DNA from: Argopecten irradians
Lineage: Eukaryota; Mollusca; Bivalvia; Pectinida; Pectinidae
Assembly: GCF_041381155.1 (NCBI RefSeq)
Contig: NC_091142.1
Location: 3,661,778 to 3,725,777 of the forward strand
Direction of reading: 5' to 3'
Length of the DNA: 64,000 bases
Shown here one piece after another: positions 13,801 to 28,800 of this stretch. The number at the start of each line of letters is the position of its first letter. Within the stretch, counting starts at the first letter, position 1. The notes beneath the pieces were generated by a model. The model saw nothing but the letters and a program-made list of their open reading frames with translations. It was not told the DNA's origin and ran no database searches. Both the position numbers and the translations under genes were made by a program.

Positions 13801-16800
13801 ATTTTAGTTTAACGTTGTCTGGACACAAATAAATTTGAATTTCATTTTCCATCTCGTGATTTAATGCTATTTCACCAATAACAAACATTTGCAATGATAT
13901 TACGATTTTGTTTTGCTGTCAAATTATCCAACATTTCGCGAGATCATAAATCTGCGATAAAATCACGATTTATTTTCTTTTTCTTTTCTATCAGATTGTC
14001 CAACATTTCGCGATGGTCTGAACAAAGGGTTGGGACACCTATGCCAGGCTCACGCCGACTGTTTGGGATTATCTTGTGAACTGATGCTGCCGTATGGTTC
14101 ATTCATAAAAATGATATCTGTCGATATCAGTGTTAGACCGTGTGATGGGAGGCTTCAAATAAACGTCCATTCGGCAGACCATGACATCGGTCTAGACGGT
14201 AAGATGTTATGTTATTTAAAATCCTTGGAATGTCCTTCATCCTATGATGATATTACAATGAGCAGTCAGTTAGCGATTATTTATTAAGCAGATATGTAAT
14301 TATTGAAACAGCAAACACTGTAAAAGAACAACTTTAAAATCAAACACAAAGTTCTACAGAAACTTAAGTAGACCATAAAATGTCAGCTCTTGAAATGTTT
14401 GCGTGAATTTCTCGACTATGTTCAAGTAAAATTCGCTTCGCACGTTCGTCACGTAAAATTCATTGTGTCGTCTCAGTTCAAATACAATTTACATGATTTG
14501 TTTTCTCAACTGGCAATTCATACAGTAAGCCCCACAGCCTTAATGTGGTTTTGGGTTATATCTTATATATCTTGCTTCATCACTTGCGGTTTAACTACAA
14601 TGTACATCACAGGACAAGATCATCACATCCATTTACTAACAATTGCTGGCCTCACTGCTGAACTCATCTTCAACGGTGACGTCATTGACAACCAAGTGAT
14701 ACTAAGCGCTGAGGCAACCCTCTGTCATGAAGAATACCTCTCATGTCTAGTACGGATAAAGATCACAACTGACATAACATTCCCGAAATTAGACAACTGT
14801 GAAGGTGAGCTTTCTTATGATAATCCGACAAACGGATCTGTTCGATATGTAATTAATTTAAACACAATGATGTGAGATTATTGAAAATAATTTGTGATGT
14901 CATACAGATAACGTTAATACATAAAGCCGATTTCTCGGGACACTGCTATGAACGACAAAATTGGATTTGCGATATACTGATAAATAATTGATTCATATAT
15001 ACCCTAAAAGCCAGATCGCGAAAATGTAAAATATCTTAATAATTTCACGTTTTTAATGAAAAAATGACACACATAAATTTCTGCAAACTTAATGTACAAA
15101 TACAATACTTATATATAATGCTATAGTATATCTTTGTGTTACAATAGTTTGTGGTTTTATGAACATTTGTGACCGTCCTTAAAACTGACAATGCAGGTTA
15201 AGAGGCATGCATTTTATTTTATTTTTTTTTAGATTATTTTTTATTTGAAAATTGTTTCTGAGGCATCCCCTAGTTATGACAGTGTCGTTTCCAAGGAAGT
15301 GCTTATACAACCCCTATGTAAAGCACGGGACCTGACACACGTGCGTCATTCTAAACATCTCTTGTCTCAGACATACATGTCCTGATATTGCCAATAGCAA
15401 TGTCAAATTGAAAATAAACACGTCATTAACCTAACAAGGTTTTCATTGAAGTAATACATGAATGTGCTAATAAAACTCTTCAATATACACTTGGTTTTAC
15501 ATGTATTTTGACACATGTTTGTCCTTGATAGTTGTCGCTCGTTCGGGACAGGTACGTAGTCACGTGTACATGGTCAAGTGAGCGCTTCGAGTACGATGAT
15601 ACACGTGGAGATATGTGGACGTAATATTATTTGGATTTCTATTCACTTGTGTTGAAATTTTATTTTGACAAACATCTAAAGGCAGCTTAGAGGAGTTGAC
15701 ATGTTTTCTTGCTAAGATAAGCCCCATATAGTTTTACAGGGAAGGGCGTTCTTTACCTATTTGTAGTTAATACACAGTGGACAGCTAGGTGTATATGTAC
15801 ATAACTGAACGCACGTTTGTCAATTCATTCAAGTTATATAGGGGTCGGTGAGTCGTTGGAATGTAAAACAAAAATGGCTGTCCTTAACAGGGGAATGTCT
15901 CATAAACGATTCTTGAAATACAAGTATACTTTGTTTTGTTTGTTCTTTTTGAGGCTTGAAGAAGGGGCAAATCGCCTACAGTATTTTGTCCAAAGTTATA
16001 CCTTTATTTCGTGTCAACCGGAACATAACCGCTGATTTAAGATTTTGCCCCATATCTACCATTTTGTATCCACACACAACATTTGTGTTGTCTAGGATAC
16101 AACGATTAATATTACTTTATACACATTCGTAAATATATTCCCTGTGTCATGTCTAGGCTCCGATGCTGGAGGAGAGATCGATGTTCCATCAGTTGATGTT
16201 GACAAGATGACACTTGGTGAAATGATTCTAGCGATTTCTCAAAATGACATCATGGATTTGGTGGACATGGAACTTATCGGGAAAATCAGAGATGCAGTTG
16301 TGTCCGAGGTTCGTTCCTAGTCCTGTTTATTTTGTAAAGATACGATTCTACATTTTGCTATTAAAAAAAAAATTAATAAACGAAACAATAACAGCAATAA
16401 CAACAAAAACAAGAGAAAAAAAACCATACCCCCCCCCCCCCCGAAAAAAAAAATAAGTAAAAAATAAACCAAAACCATGTCATTGAGACAGCAACTATCT
16501 ATAACCATGTTGAGCTTGTTTTAGCTGTACTAATAACATGTTTGATTATTTTCCTTTTCAGTATTAATATATACCAACATGTATTCTGTTTTAGCTGTTC
16601 AAAAATCCTAAAGGCCTTTTGAAAATATTGGGCGAAGAATTTCAGGATAAAATGGATTTTTGTGTCGACGTGGATATTCCCATAGACCCGTTTGATATCA
16701 CATTTTTTGACCTGAAGCACACTTTCCCGGTTGGACCTGTTCCATTATTTCTAGGTAGGTTTTGAAATCAATTCTAACGTCTGTTAATTATTTGAATGAA

Positions 16801-19800
16801 ATGATTGAGACAGCTGTTTTACTTCCCATTTCTTGGAGAATTTAGAATTTTAAGTACCTCATATATGGCCATAGATAAAATAAGCATGTACAATCAGTTC
16901 ATGTGCTTCCACTGTTTAATTTGAAAAAAATGTTTTCAAGACTTGTATTATAAAGAGTTATTAGGTGACGGATGTGGTCAAGCCAATCGCCTTTCACCTA
17001 GCCGTCCGGGGTTCGGTCCATGACATAGATGTAAAAAAAGTCAGGGATCACGTGAATTTCTCATTGCACTCCGGTTTCCTCCCTTTCTAGGATACCGTGC
17101 ACGCGTACATCAAGGCCATTAGAAACACTTTGTATAAGTCATATAGTTTGTTGTGCAATCGATGTAAAATAAATTAAGTTTATAATTTGATTTTGAATTA
17201 TTTCTCCTCAAGGTTTTGGAGCTGGAGGGACACTAAGTTTAGATGTTAGTGACTTTAAAAAAAAGCCAGGGATCACGTGGATTTCTCATTGCACTCCGGT
17301 TTCCTTCCTTTCTAGGATACCGTGCACGCGTACATCAAGGCCATTAGAAACACTTTGTATAAGTCATATAGTTTGTTGCGCAATCGATGTAAAATAAATT
17401 AAGTTTATAATTTGGAGGGACACTAAGTTTAGATGTTAGTCTAGGGGTCTGTTTCCTCAGTATGTCAGCAAGGGTAAGTTTTCCTGATATTAACGCTGAT
17501 GCCTCAGAATGATTGTCTTCGTTTATAAAAATGAGTGAAATGCCGCAGTCTCCCAAAACACGCACCTCGCACAACATACACGCAACACAACGCATATATG
17601 TAAGGCCGTCCTTACATGACCATATCTGTTAATAGGACGTTATACATGGGAGGCCGTCCTTACATGGCCATATCTGTTAATAGGACGTTAATTAATCAAA
17701 CAAATAAACAAACAAACCAAACAAACAAACAAACAAACAAACAAACAAACGAAATACTGACATAACTGATATGTATAGTTTGGTTTCTTTAGGATATAAA
17801 CATATTTTGTTCGATGTTTAATACGTTGGTGTCTTATCTTATCACATGTGATGTTTATGCTCTACTACGAATCAAAATGACTTACATTAATTGATAATTT
17901 TCTTGTTATTTATTTTAGTAGTAAAAAACAATATTGTAATGATGATTTGACGACTTGAACATTTTGTTATCTTCATGCTTAGGTGACTGTTACACCCGGA
18001 GTTGGTGCCACTGTCTGGGGTACAGCAGGTCTTAATTTGGGGTTTGCTAGAGGAGGTATAAAGCTTGTCGGCTATCTGTTGGAAACGAAATTTCCTATCA
18101 CTGGCAGTATAGGATTCAGCAAGTTTCCGCTTGATGTAACATGAGTAACGAAAATTAATAGATAATCGAACAAAATAAATTTGTTTGTAGGGAAATTGAT
18201 ATCTGTTATTCAATTCTTACAAAAGGATCTCTTTAGAATTTCATTGGAAATTGCAAACGAGTCAATATCAATGCAACCAAATGTTATATGTTAAGCATTA
18301 GTTGAGTGAATTCTTGAGATACTATTGCAAGAAAGAAAAATCGAAAGCTCGCAGGAACATGTATGATTGTCAAATCAAATATAATCACTAAATGTTATAT
18401 CAGGGGTTTTTCCATCATGAATGGTTCAATTAATGATCAATTTCAAACGAGAAAAGATGTTCTTATTGATTATAGACTTTCGCGAAATTTACAGCTAGAT
18501 TTCCTCACGTTTTTATCTCACAAAATAGTATCCATTAAGACAAATCATTATCGCACTCTAATGAATGTCTGTTTTACGTCGTACCCCGCATTCTTTGAAT
18601 TTCAATTCTCAATTCTGCACAGAATTGAATAGTAAAAATTGAATAATGGATTTCAGTTTGTAATCGAATATCATAACCGATAATGGCATATTGTACATAC
18701 TCGTAAATATATTTCACGAACTTTCTGTTTTCAATATAGGCTAACTGTTGATCACTTTAATATGTAATTTCATTTTCATTTTTAAAAGAGCAAAGATGGA
18801 CCTTGTTCTTGTGCCCCTGAAGCTGGATCTACGAGGTTTCGCTGAATTATTTCTTTTATTCAAGACAGTTACGGTATTTGATAAGAGTATATGGTCATAC
18901 ACAACTCCTACGATTAACTATAATATCTTTACGACACCAATGATAGGCGAGGATTCATCCCCACCAGAATTTCCCCCGAACACTGTAGGCTCCAGAAAAC
19001 GGCGTGAAGGTCCTCGGGGATGTTTGCTAGAGCAAGTTAAAAACAGAAGTCCACTTGACGCTGCCTTTAAACTAGAAGTTTCAGCATTGGATGAAACAAG
19101 TAAAGTAACATTATTATATGCTATCGGAACACAACATGGTGGAACAAATGTGGTAGACTGGACAGAAATGGGTGGCGCATCTCTTCTAGTACCTACCAAC
19201 GACTTACCGAGTGGTATACCTCTATACTTCACAGTGAAGGCTAGGAACACACAAGGACTGGAAGCCTTCTCCTACTGTATGTTACCAACATATGATACAA
19301 CTATTCCCGATGGTAGAGTGGACCCATCGTATAAATTCTCGAGTCATCCCAACAAAATCAGCGGAACAGTGGTGACATTCGATGATAGCACATTGGTGCC
19401 TTCACATGAAAAGGCTCTTGGCTTTAGTTCCGGTCAATATGGCAGCGAGTTCTTGTCCTGGAATTCTCTTGATATTGACAAGACAACCGTCCGAGATGGC
19501 GTTAATGACGAACTTAAACATTTCGGAGTCCCTCGGGATGGTAAACTCACGGCTCCAAATTTCAAAACAGCTAAAGCCAGGTCAGCAGTAGATTGTGCTA
19601 AACTCTGTTTGGAATATTCAATTAAGTGCGTTTCGTTTGATTATGAGTACCATTCCGAAGTATGCGACATGCATGAAGTTGTAGAGGGACCACGGGCTTC
19701 ACTGCGTCTCAGTGGGACATATAAGAATTACGAAAGACTTGGCGTAGGTCATAGTTCATATGTTCTGTATGATAATTTAGATCTGGCTCACGCTACAGCT

Positions 19801-22800
19801 TATTATATCAACGCTAAGATCACCAATACAATGGGATACACGGGTTACCTGTCATCGTTAGGTACCACCGTAGACTTTACGCCTCCGTTCACAGGTCCTT
19901 TGGGACCAGACGCCAAAGTGACAATGCGTGCCAGTGGGTGTTCAGCAGCTCCTACTCAGAGATGTGTGGAGGTCACATGGAATGAAAACCACAGGTAAGG
20001 CGAAATTTCTGTTTTTTTCTTTATATGGTGATAAGATTGACAAGAATTTCTCGTTTCTCGTTTGATCTGTGTTTGGATAACATTTCGCAACAGTGTGTTA
20101 GTTATTACGTTTCAATACAAACCTTATCAATGTTATGCTTCTGTAAAACATACTCTGATAATGTAAACAGCCATTGCGACGATTAAGATATATCTAATCA
20201 ATTATCTTATGGCAAATATTAATCACCGATACAATCTTACGAAAAGCACCTTAAAAGCATTAATCATTTGCATAGCATCGTATCTCTCAAATTGATATAT
20301 ATATCTATAAAGTTGATGCTAAATCATTTTTGCATTCTTCAAGGATGGTATTTGATGACGAGGAATCTCGAACTGTATTCAACGGCCATAAACCTCTAGA
20401 GGACGAGAAATATACAATCAACAACCACTTGGCTTCAGGTACAGTAAACTTTTGATATTTTAATCACGAATTGTAATTTTTGAACTTCTATAAATAGTAA
20501 ACATATCAGCCTCAGTTTGAGCATCCTTCCAAACCATGAATAAACATCAGGATTACGATTGTCAATTAAATTGCATTATTGTCAAGGGGAAATTTGTCAA
20601 ATGTTTTCTAGTTTGAATGTTTGTAATTTGTATATTAACAGCGAACTTTGACGGTTTCCATGACGACGAGAGTGGGATTTGGGGCTATACCTGGATGGTA
20701 GGGAAGTCAATGTGTACACAGAATGTCGTTGGGGAAGCGGATCCACACAAACATCACTCTAGTGAGAAGTACTGGACACACAGCGGTTATCAAAAGGACC
20801 TTCACCTCCAAGATGGCCAATACTACACCGCTGTTAGAGCTCTGAACACCATCGTCTTTGGCGGAGCTCTCGTGACCACAGTCTGCCATAGTACACCTTT
20901 CACGGTAGACACAACCCCGCCAATATTCACAAAAGTCCTTGATATTTTCTATGACGAAGATTTCGACCTCCTTGCAGTTTATTTTAATGCTTCCGATCCA
21001 CTTTCTCAGCTAGCGAGAGTTGACTTTGGACTTGGCAAAACAAAGCATGACGTCACTATTCGAGGGTATGAATTACAGACTTACATTACGAGAGATGAGC
21101 CGTACGTGGCCATTGAGCACCTCGGACTTGGTCATGGGGTCCCAGCATGGTTACGTCTCAGAGCAGTCAACAATGGTCAGTTTCATACCAATTTCTTATG
21201 TCATTTTCTGTCTCATAATCAAATACATATAAATAGGGAGAAATGGATGGTTATTAGATGAAATATATACCGGGATTTATTAAATGTTTAAACTTCCTCT
21301 CTAAATTTTGATGATACGTTTGATCAAGGCCACATATGTATCGGAGTTTTTTGTTTTACCCATTATTTTTATAATACATTTTAGAACCGCGAGCGATTTA
21401 TAGAAATGCAAAAGTTGTAGTGTCGTTTTTTTGCTTGTAACTTCCTTACTGAAAATTGAATAGTTTCGACATAAATTTTTTGCAAAGTATATTACACTAC
21501 TAAAATGAAAAAAAACCCACGAATACAAGAATGAATATATAATTTTATGTTTTGTTAGATTATTTTATATATTCTCTAGTTGATCTGAATACCGCTCGAC
21601 ATGGGGACGAACAGATACTAATTGACTTGACCCCGCCCAATGTGGGAGTCGTCCTTGATGGTGACAAACTCGACACAGATATCGACTATCAGTGGGATAC
21701 GTCCATCATGTGTGCAGAGTGGGTGAAGTTCTATGACGAAGAGTCCGGTATAAGGGAGTGAGTACTTAACTCAAATGCATTTAGTTATATAATTTCAATA
21801 TTGCTTATCATCTAAGACAAGTTCGAAATTGTATTTAATCACAAGAAATTCACATTGGCCGATGCAATTTTAGACCCAATATTTTGTTCGTGTCAACTTA
21901 GTTAATATAGTAAAACTGATAGTATCAGACTTCTGAAAATTAAAAAGGAAATTAAATCTTGATCATTTGAAAAGATAAGCATTGCTACCACACGGTGCAA
22001 TTTCCAGATATGTAATATATATGGAACATATGAGGATATATGCCGTAAAAAAGTCACAGCTTCATCAACCTGTACATCGCAGATAACTTAATATATCATC
22101 TAATTGGAGTTAACATATAGGGAAATCCGTCTTGGCGTGCCCCTCTGTATAACGATCACCTGCTTAATTAGACCAATTTATCGAGGTTCAAAATGACCAA
22201 TTCAACATTGGTTGACCTACGTATAAAAACCTCGTGATTACAAGAACCTTTTTGTCTTTACAGGTGTTTCTTTGATGTTTAAATGTATATTAAGAATATA
22301 TCTTAAAACAACTTTATTTTGTTTTATTATTGTCGTCGTTAAATAACTTGTCATAGAGAACACATGGATATATTCGCAAATACATCAAGTCAGGAGCTTA
22401 CGGACAATTTTACATTCATATATCAGCTTCGTACAAATATTCGCAATTCAGTTGAATACCGTTTCAACTATTTCGTGAAATACCGCGAAAATTAGTATTT
22501 TGAGAAAATAAATTGGTATACATAATGCTGTAGTAATTAAAATCCATACTTAAAATGTTACAAAATTATAAAAGGTAAATATTTTCTTTAACATGTAGCT
22601 TTATATGGGGCGTCGGTACATCACCAGGCGAAGACAACATAGTCACTTTCCACAATCTTACCCACCATTTCAAGCGATCGTGTGTACAGGACCTTACTAT
22701 GATACACAACACAACATACTATTCCACTGTAAAAGCGTACAACGCGGCTCTCAACTCGAAAGGTGTCAGCGCCACGTCGGATGGAGGTGAGTGAGCTAGC

Positions 22801-25800
22801 CCCGCTAACTCTTATATTACTTATAAGTACCATCCATGTCATATTTTTATAACGTGTAGAAGTTATGATAATATACCAGTGCAAGGTAAACAGCGATTCA
22901 GATATCGAGCTTTATGACTTGACTACAGCTTAGTATATCTATCTAACTTTTAAATTATTGTTGTAGTTAATATGAATATAGTAGATATATTATCTGTCTA
23001 ACGACCATTGTTTCTAGACATGGCAACATTTATAGAATAGCTTGATATATAATAAAAACTACAGCAACACCTATTACTATTTCACTGGTGTTGTGTAAGA
23101 CTAAATGTCGTATATAAATTTTTAAAAATCTCAAATCAAAATTGTTTTATTAGCATTGAAATCATTTAATGCAACGATGGTATGTCATAATAAGGCCCAA
23201 ATCTCTATTTGACTGCTTGCTCGTTTTGTTTTCTCCTTGAAATCCGCCATAAGCAGCACACGCTGATTAAGGCCACTTACACATATATTATTTAAGGAAT
23301 ATACGTTCTTACCTATGATGTATAATGAATACGTAATGACGTCCAGTCCGAGCTGGGTGTCGAAAACGTAACCTAAAGTCTCGTCCACATAAAATATCTA
23401 GCAAAATATTATTTTATCAGAATATGAAATCTATCATTAGCAGTTACTCGTATAAGACATTACATTATACTAGTCATTCATGGAAGAATATAGTATTTGA
23501 TATATTTCGTGATACTTGCAGAAACCCAAGTATTAATTTACTTATGCATGGATTTGTGTGATATTGAATTTCAGTACTTATTGATACTACACATCCACTA
23601 ACTGGCGTTGTGTTCGACGGATCAAACACAGGGAGCAACATCGCTTTCTCGTCTGAAAGAGCTACAAAATCTTGCAATTGGGATAATTTCACCGACCCCG
23701 AAAGCCACATCTCCAAATATGATGTTTCCCTATTCATCAATAGTAAGCATATCCAGACGTTTGGGGTGGGAGACCTGACTCAATTTACAGAAAGGTCAAT
23801 CTCCCTGAGTCACCGCGATGAGGTAGAGTTCGTGATAGCTGCTGAGAATGGGGCGGGGCTTACGGCGGAAGTGACATCTGACGGATTCATTGTTGATCAT
23901 ACAACACCAATCATGCACTACCTCCATGACACAGAGACAGGAAACCGCTACCAAAGTTTTAACGACCACCTAGATGTATCCTGGTTATTTGAAGACGATG
24001 ATTCCGGGATCAAAGAATACAGATATTTCGTCAACAGACAACATCAAGGCAGCAAACATAAAGCGTGGCCTAAAAGTACACCGTACATGACAACAGACCC
24101 GGATCTGAACGACGGTCCGGTGAAATTGAACATTGATGGGATAATTCTAATAGATGGTGCAAAATACTCACTTGTTGTGAAAGCTATAAACCACGCTCTT
24201 TTGTCCACCTCCCACGAGTCATTTGGGGTCATTGTTGATGGAACAGCTCCAATACTCACAAAGGTATAATTATATATTGTATGTTTCATTTTTAAATAAT
24301 TATTATAATAAATCTTAAAATTACACAAGATCCTACGATTTGTAACCATTTGGAAATTCTGTATAATTATTTACTTTGGTAATATTAATTTGTTTTCTTC
24401 AAAATTGCTCATTTACATTATTTTAATATATTTTTTTTATATCTCAAAAAAACCCATGAAATGTACCTACATAAAGATGTGTTGAAACACTTAAGGATTA
24501 ACCTCTTACCTGGTTTAGTGTGTGAGGTGATAAACCCAATAGAGCAGCCGGTAAATTTCGTAAACGAAAACATTATATTTACAATATTGTCTTTGAACAA
24601 TAAAATCAACAAAAACGTCAGATACAATACCATGTGTTATATACAACAGCCATTCAGAAAAAACCCAAAAAGATCACGTCGTTGACTGACAGCTCTATCC
24701 CGCCCTTTTTCTCCATGGCATCACAAAAATGTCGATACAGAAACAGTGGCAATTGTAAATATATTAATATAAAATGAAATAAATAAATACATGCATCAAA
24801 GAGAAATAATTTTCATGCAACAGTTATGTTTTTCCTTTTCAATAGGTACATATAGGACTTCCAATGGAGGACGAGGAACTTGACGACTTAAACAGAGTGT
24901 TACATGTTGATCCTAACTTTTTAACATTAAATTGGGTGGGACAGGATCCAGAAAGCGGAATCAGCAACGTGTATGTAGGAATCGGCACATCCCCTGGAGA
25001 TTTATCAGCCACTGGAGACTTTATAGAGTACGAAGGAGACGAAATGATTATAACAGTTTCCAACCTTGAACTTGAAACGTTTTCTGAATCAACTGTAGAA
25101 TACTATGTTTCTGTGAAAGTAACCAACGGCGCTGGATTGGAATCCGACGTAGTTTCCTCTAAACCAATTGTGGTACTCAAGGCAAACGTGCCGGGACAAA
25201 TATGTGATGGCAGAAAACAATCTGTCGACGACGACTATACTATCGACCGGGCTTCCTTAGCCGTGACATTTGCTGGATTTGAAAGTGAAGCGTGTGACAT
25301 CAGGAAGTATGAATGGGCAATTGGTTCTGATGCCTACAAATCTGATGTATTACCTTACACTGGGTACGGACTGATGGTTCACAACTCGTCACACGGACAA
25401 GCTCAGATTCATATGGATTTTACAGAAGGGGATACCTACTTTGTCACCGTAAGAGCTCTGCCAGGTTACAGCTGCCACGAGGAATACATAGTATCTACAT
25501 CAGACGGCATCAAACTCGACACTTCGGCTCCGGAAATCAACTACATCGGGCCTGAAGTAGACGATACACATTATATACATTATCGAGATGTGTTTTACCA
25601 AACTAATAAGGATTATCTTAATCTCGTGTGGAATGTTTCTGATGACTCTGCTGTTAATACTATGTCTATTTCTGCCGGTAGCCTCCCGTACCTGACAGAT
25701 GTGAAAGAAACCGAGGAAGTTGAGACTTTACAAACCCCAGCCGATTTCCTTTCTCCTGAATCTGGTGTAGCAGCATTTTTGGCCTTAGGATTAAAAGATC

Positions 25801-28800
25801 CCGCTGGTAATGTCAAAGTAATGAGCACTGATCCAGTAATAGCCGATCTATCACCGCCTATGATTCGTTCTCTGGAATGTTCTGAAGCAATCTCTGTGGA
25901 AAGGTCCGTGGTTGCATGTTCATGGGAATTCGTCGTCGAAGAAGAGAGTGTCGTGAAATCGCTGACAGTTCATTTCTTTTCCTCACTCAACAAGGTACCC
26001 ATCCGGCGGGATATACCGCATGGTAGACGCAACATAGCTGTCGATGTGGCTGTATTCCTTGGTGAAACAACCGTTAAGGAAGTATCGGTGCAGCTGACAG
26101 TTTCCAATGTCTTACATCAAAACACGACCTATGTTCGAGCTGTTACCGTAGATGATACCCCTCCGTCCGCTGCGAGCGTCAAAGTCGTAACGAAAATGTC
26201 CCGGGAAGAAATCACTGTTCACCAAAGATGTCAAATACCTCAGACATATGTAGAAGTTTGGGTGGAGAACGTCGCGGACGAAGAAACTGAAATCGAAATG
26301 TAAGTATACATATTCGATATTACGTTGTATGAATGTATGCAAACTTCTCATTGTTAAAATCTTGGTCTTTTGCTTTTAGTGGTCTATTGTGTTTCATTGT
26401 CCACATTTAACACTTAGCTAATGAGTAAATTAAACAAATAAATGGTTTCAGTAGGAGGTATTATAGATATACTGTTACATAATCCTAATTCAAATAGTAG
26501 TTAAAAAACGTGTCAAATTCCATTGCGTAATATCAATCATGTAGTTGACAGGATTGAAATAGATTTTGGTTTTCATTCCCTTTAAGGATTTTCATAGCTA
26601 TTTTACACACAAAACATCCGATTTTTTATAAATAGGGTGGAAGTAGCACTTGGTTCCAAGCCTGGGCAAACTGATATCAGCCGTTATAAAGAAATCCCTC
26701 AAACGGGTAAAATATTCTTTGGGAACCTAGACATTGGTCATGGGGACATGTTTTATGCGACAGCAAGAGTAACAAATAGAGGCGGTCTGTCCAAAATGTT
26801 CTACTCGGACAGTGTAACGGTCAGTTCTCGACCAAAGCTGACCGTTGGCGATGGAGGCCCGGAAGAGGACGAAGATTACCAAAGTAGTCTTAACACAATC
26901 CGTGGATTCTGGCGCTTCTCTGATACCTGTCCTATAGAAATGGTACAGTGGAAAATCGAGGATCTCTTAGGAAACGTAATCAAAGACTACGAAGATGTTG
27001 TTGAGAACGCACAGACATTTTATAGTGACGAATTCAGTCTAAAAAAGGAGTTCACTTACTTTAATATTATAAAAGTAAGGGACGCTTTAAATCGAACATT
27101 CACGTCGGTGTCCGACGGTGTCACTGTCCGTATCCAGCCACCCGACCCAGGCGACGTCCGCGATGGCCTAGAAGGGGACATCAGCTACCAGCAGAGCGTC
27201 CTGGAATTATCTGCTAACTGGGACACTTTTGGGGACGACACGGGCGATCCTACACAAACAGTCACATACTATGAGGTATCATTAGGTGATGATCATCGCT
27301 ACGACAAAACCAGGTCAAATGTCCACTTTTATGTTAACGTAGGGTTAAACACATCTTATACGTTCCGTAATCTGAACCTGACAGCCAAGAGCGTGACATA
27401 TTATGTAACAGTTAGAGCTACGAGTATTGCTGGAAGTCAAGAAGAAGCAACTTCAAATGGCGTTAAGGCCGGCTTTAACGACCAAATAGTTCCTGGTTCG
27501 ATCGAAACACCAGATGTGCAGCCGGACGTATCAAAAATTATAGTATCGTGGACGGAATTTCAATCCGATATTGGAATTCGGCGATACTTCATCGGAGTAT
27601 CCAGCAACAGTTCCTTATTTAACTTTAGTAGTGAAAATAAAACGTCGGCATGTGATACAATGTATAAATCATTTGAACAGTTTAACGAGAAGCCATTGAC
27701 TTCGTATGGACTAGATACTCTTGTGGAGATACAAAAACTCCACCTGGTGCATGGTCATTCCTATTACGTCACAGTTGTAGCTGAGAACGAGGCCGATATG
27801 TGTCAGTCTGTGACGTCATCAGCTATTTTGGTGGACACCACTCCTCCTGATTTCACGGCTATAGAACTACAAATCGGAAATGTGATAGACGATAGAAATG
27901 ATGACTTATTTGTCGCTGATTTTGATAAACTTGATGTCTCATGGAGAAACTTTACAGAATCTGAAAGCAGTATCGCATCCTTTGAAGTAACGCTATATCA
28001 AATGGCAAATTGTGATTCGAAAACCGTCTCTGCTGAATTCAAGATTGATTCAGTTTCAGTGACAGGGGATACTAAAGCCACAATGTATCGGTTATCGTTA
28101 TTGCCTAACACATTTTATTTCGTGCATTTGACCGCACTCAACACGGCAGGTCTTAGTTCTTCGATCAGCAGTTCTAGGTTCCGAGTGGATACATCCGGCC
28201 CTCTAAATGGTGATGTGAAGATAGCTCCAGATTGGTCTTCAACATCTATGTTTCAATCTTCGAAAGAAACAATAACATCATGGATCGCTATTGCAAGAAC
28301 GCAAGAGGAATTCCTTTGTCCGAATCAAAGAATAACCTTTCCCTTCCGTATGTCAAGTGATATTACATGGGAAAAGATGACGGAACCATACAGTCAAGAA
28401 TTCGTCGACTTTACTGAAGCTAAAGCCATCCTTACAATAGGTTATAATACGGCCCAGACCAAATTCATCAAAAGTGGAATGGAGAGTACTGAGTTTCCTC
28501 TAATACCCGGCAACTACACAGTATCATTAAAAGCAGCAAGAGGAGATAATATCATATCAATAATTTCCTTTGGATCGGAATCTCAGCTCTTCCCAACCAA
28601 TTATACTCCACCATACAGAACAAACATCGACGAAGTGAGCTTCAATATGACGATAGCAGATGATTCCGAAGATGAATCTAACTATTCTACAACTCAGCAA
28701 CCCACGACGACATCCACACAAAAGCCCTCGACGTTTAGGACTACTACTTTTGCAGACAGGAATTTCACTGATACCGTCTACGGCGAACTTCCTAATCCTG

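Larger units (their letters stand above)
12418..18135 (+). other. Gene A module 3: unassigned region between helices and repeats
   Basis: Eight exons encode a region I cannot assign to a family. Exon 12418-13001 begins VPCPVNGMVYKK and ends in an acidic, Ser/Glu-rich stretch. Exons 13995-14198 and 14613-14804 carry paired cysteines (GHLCQAHADCLGLSCEL; then CHEEYLSCLVRI) and alternating hydrophobic residues that suggest beta sheet. Exons 16157-16754 carry further beta-like strands. Exon 17983-18135 is glycine-rich (GVGATVWGTAGLNLG) and ends at a weak GTAACA donor. The pieces keep a continuous phase except at the broken exon near 17213. Confidence 0.5.

Noticed and set aside
14390..14612. Open frame extending upstream of exon 14613-14804
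   Set aside because: A consensus acceptor precedes 14613 and the phase matches the previous exon. The extension is intron read-through.
16428..16450. Poly-C/poly-A run in an intron
   Set aside because: Low-complexity sequence; no structure beyond the runs.
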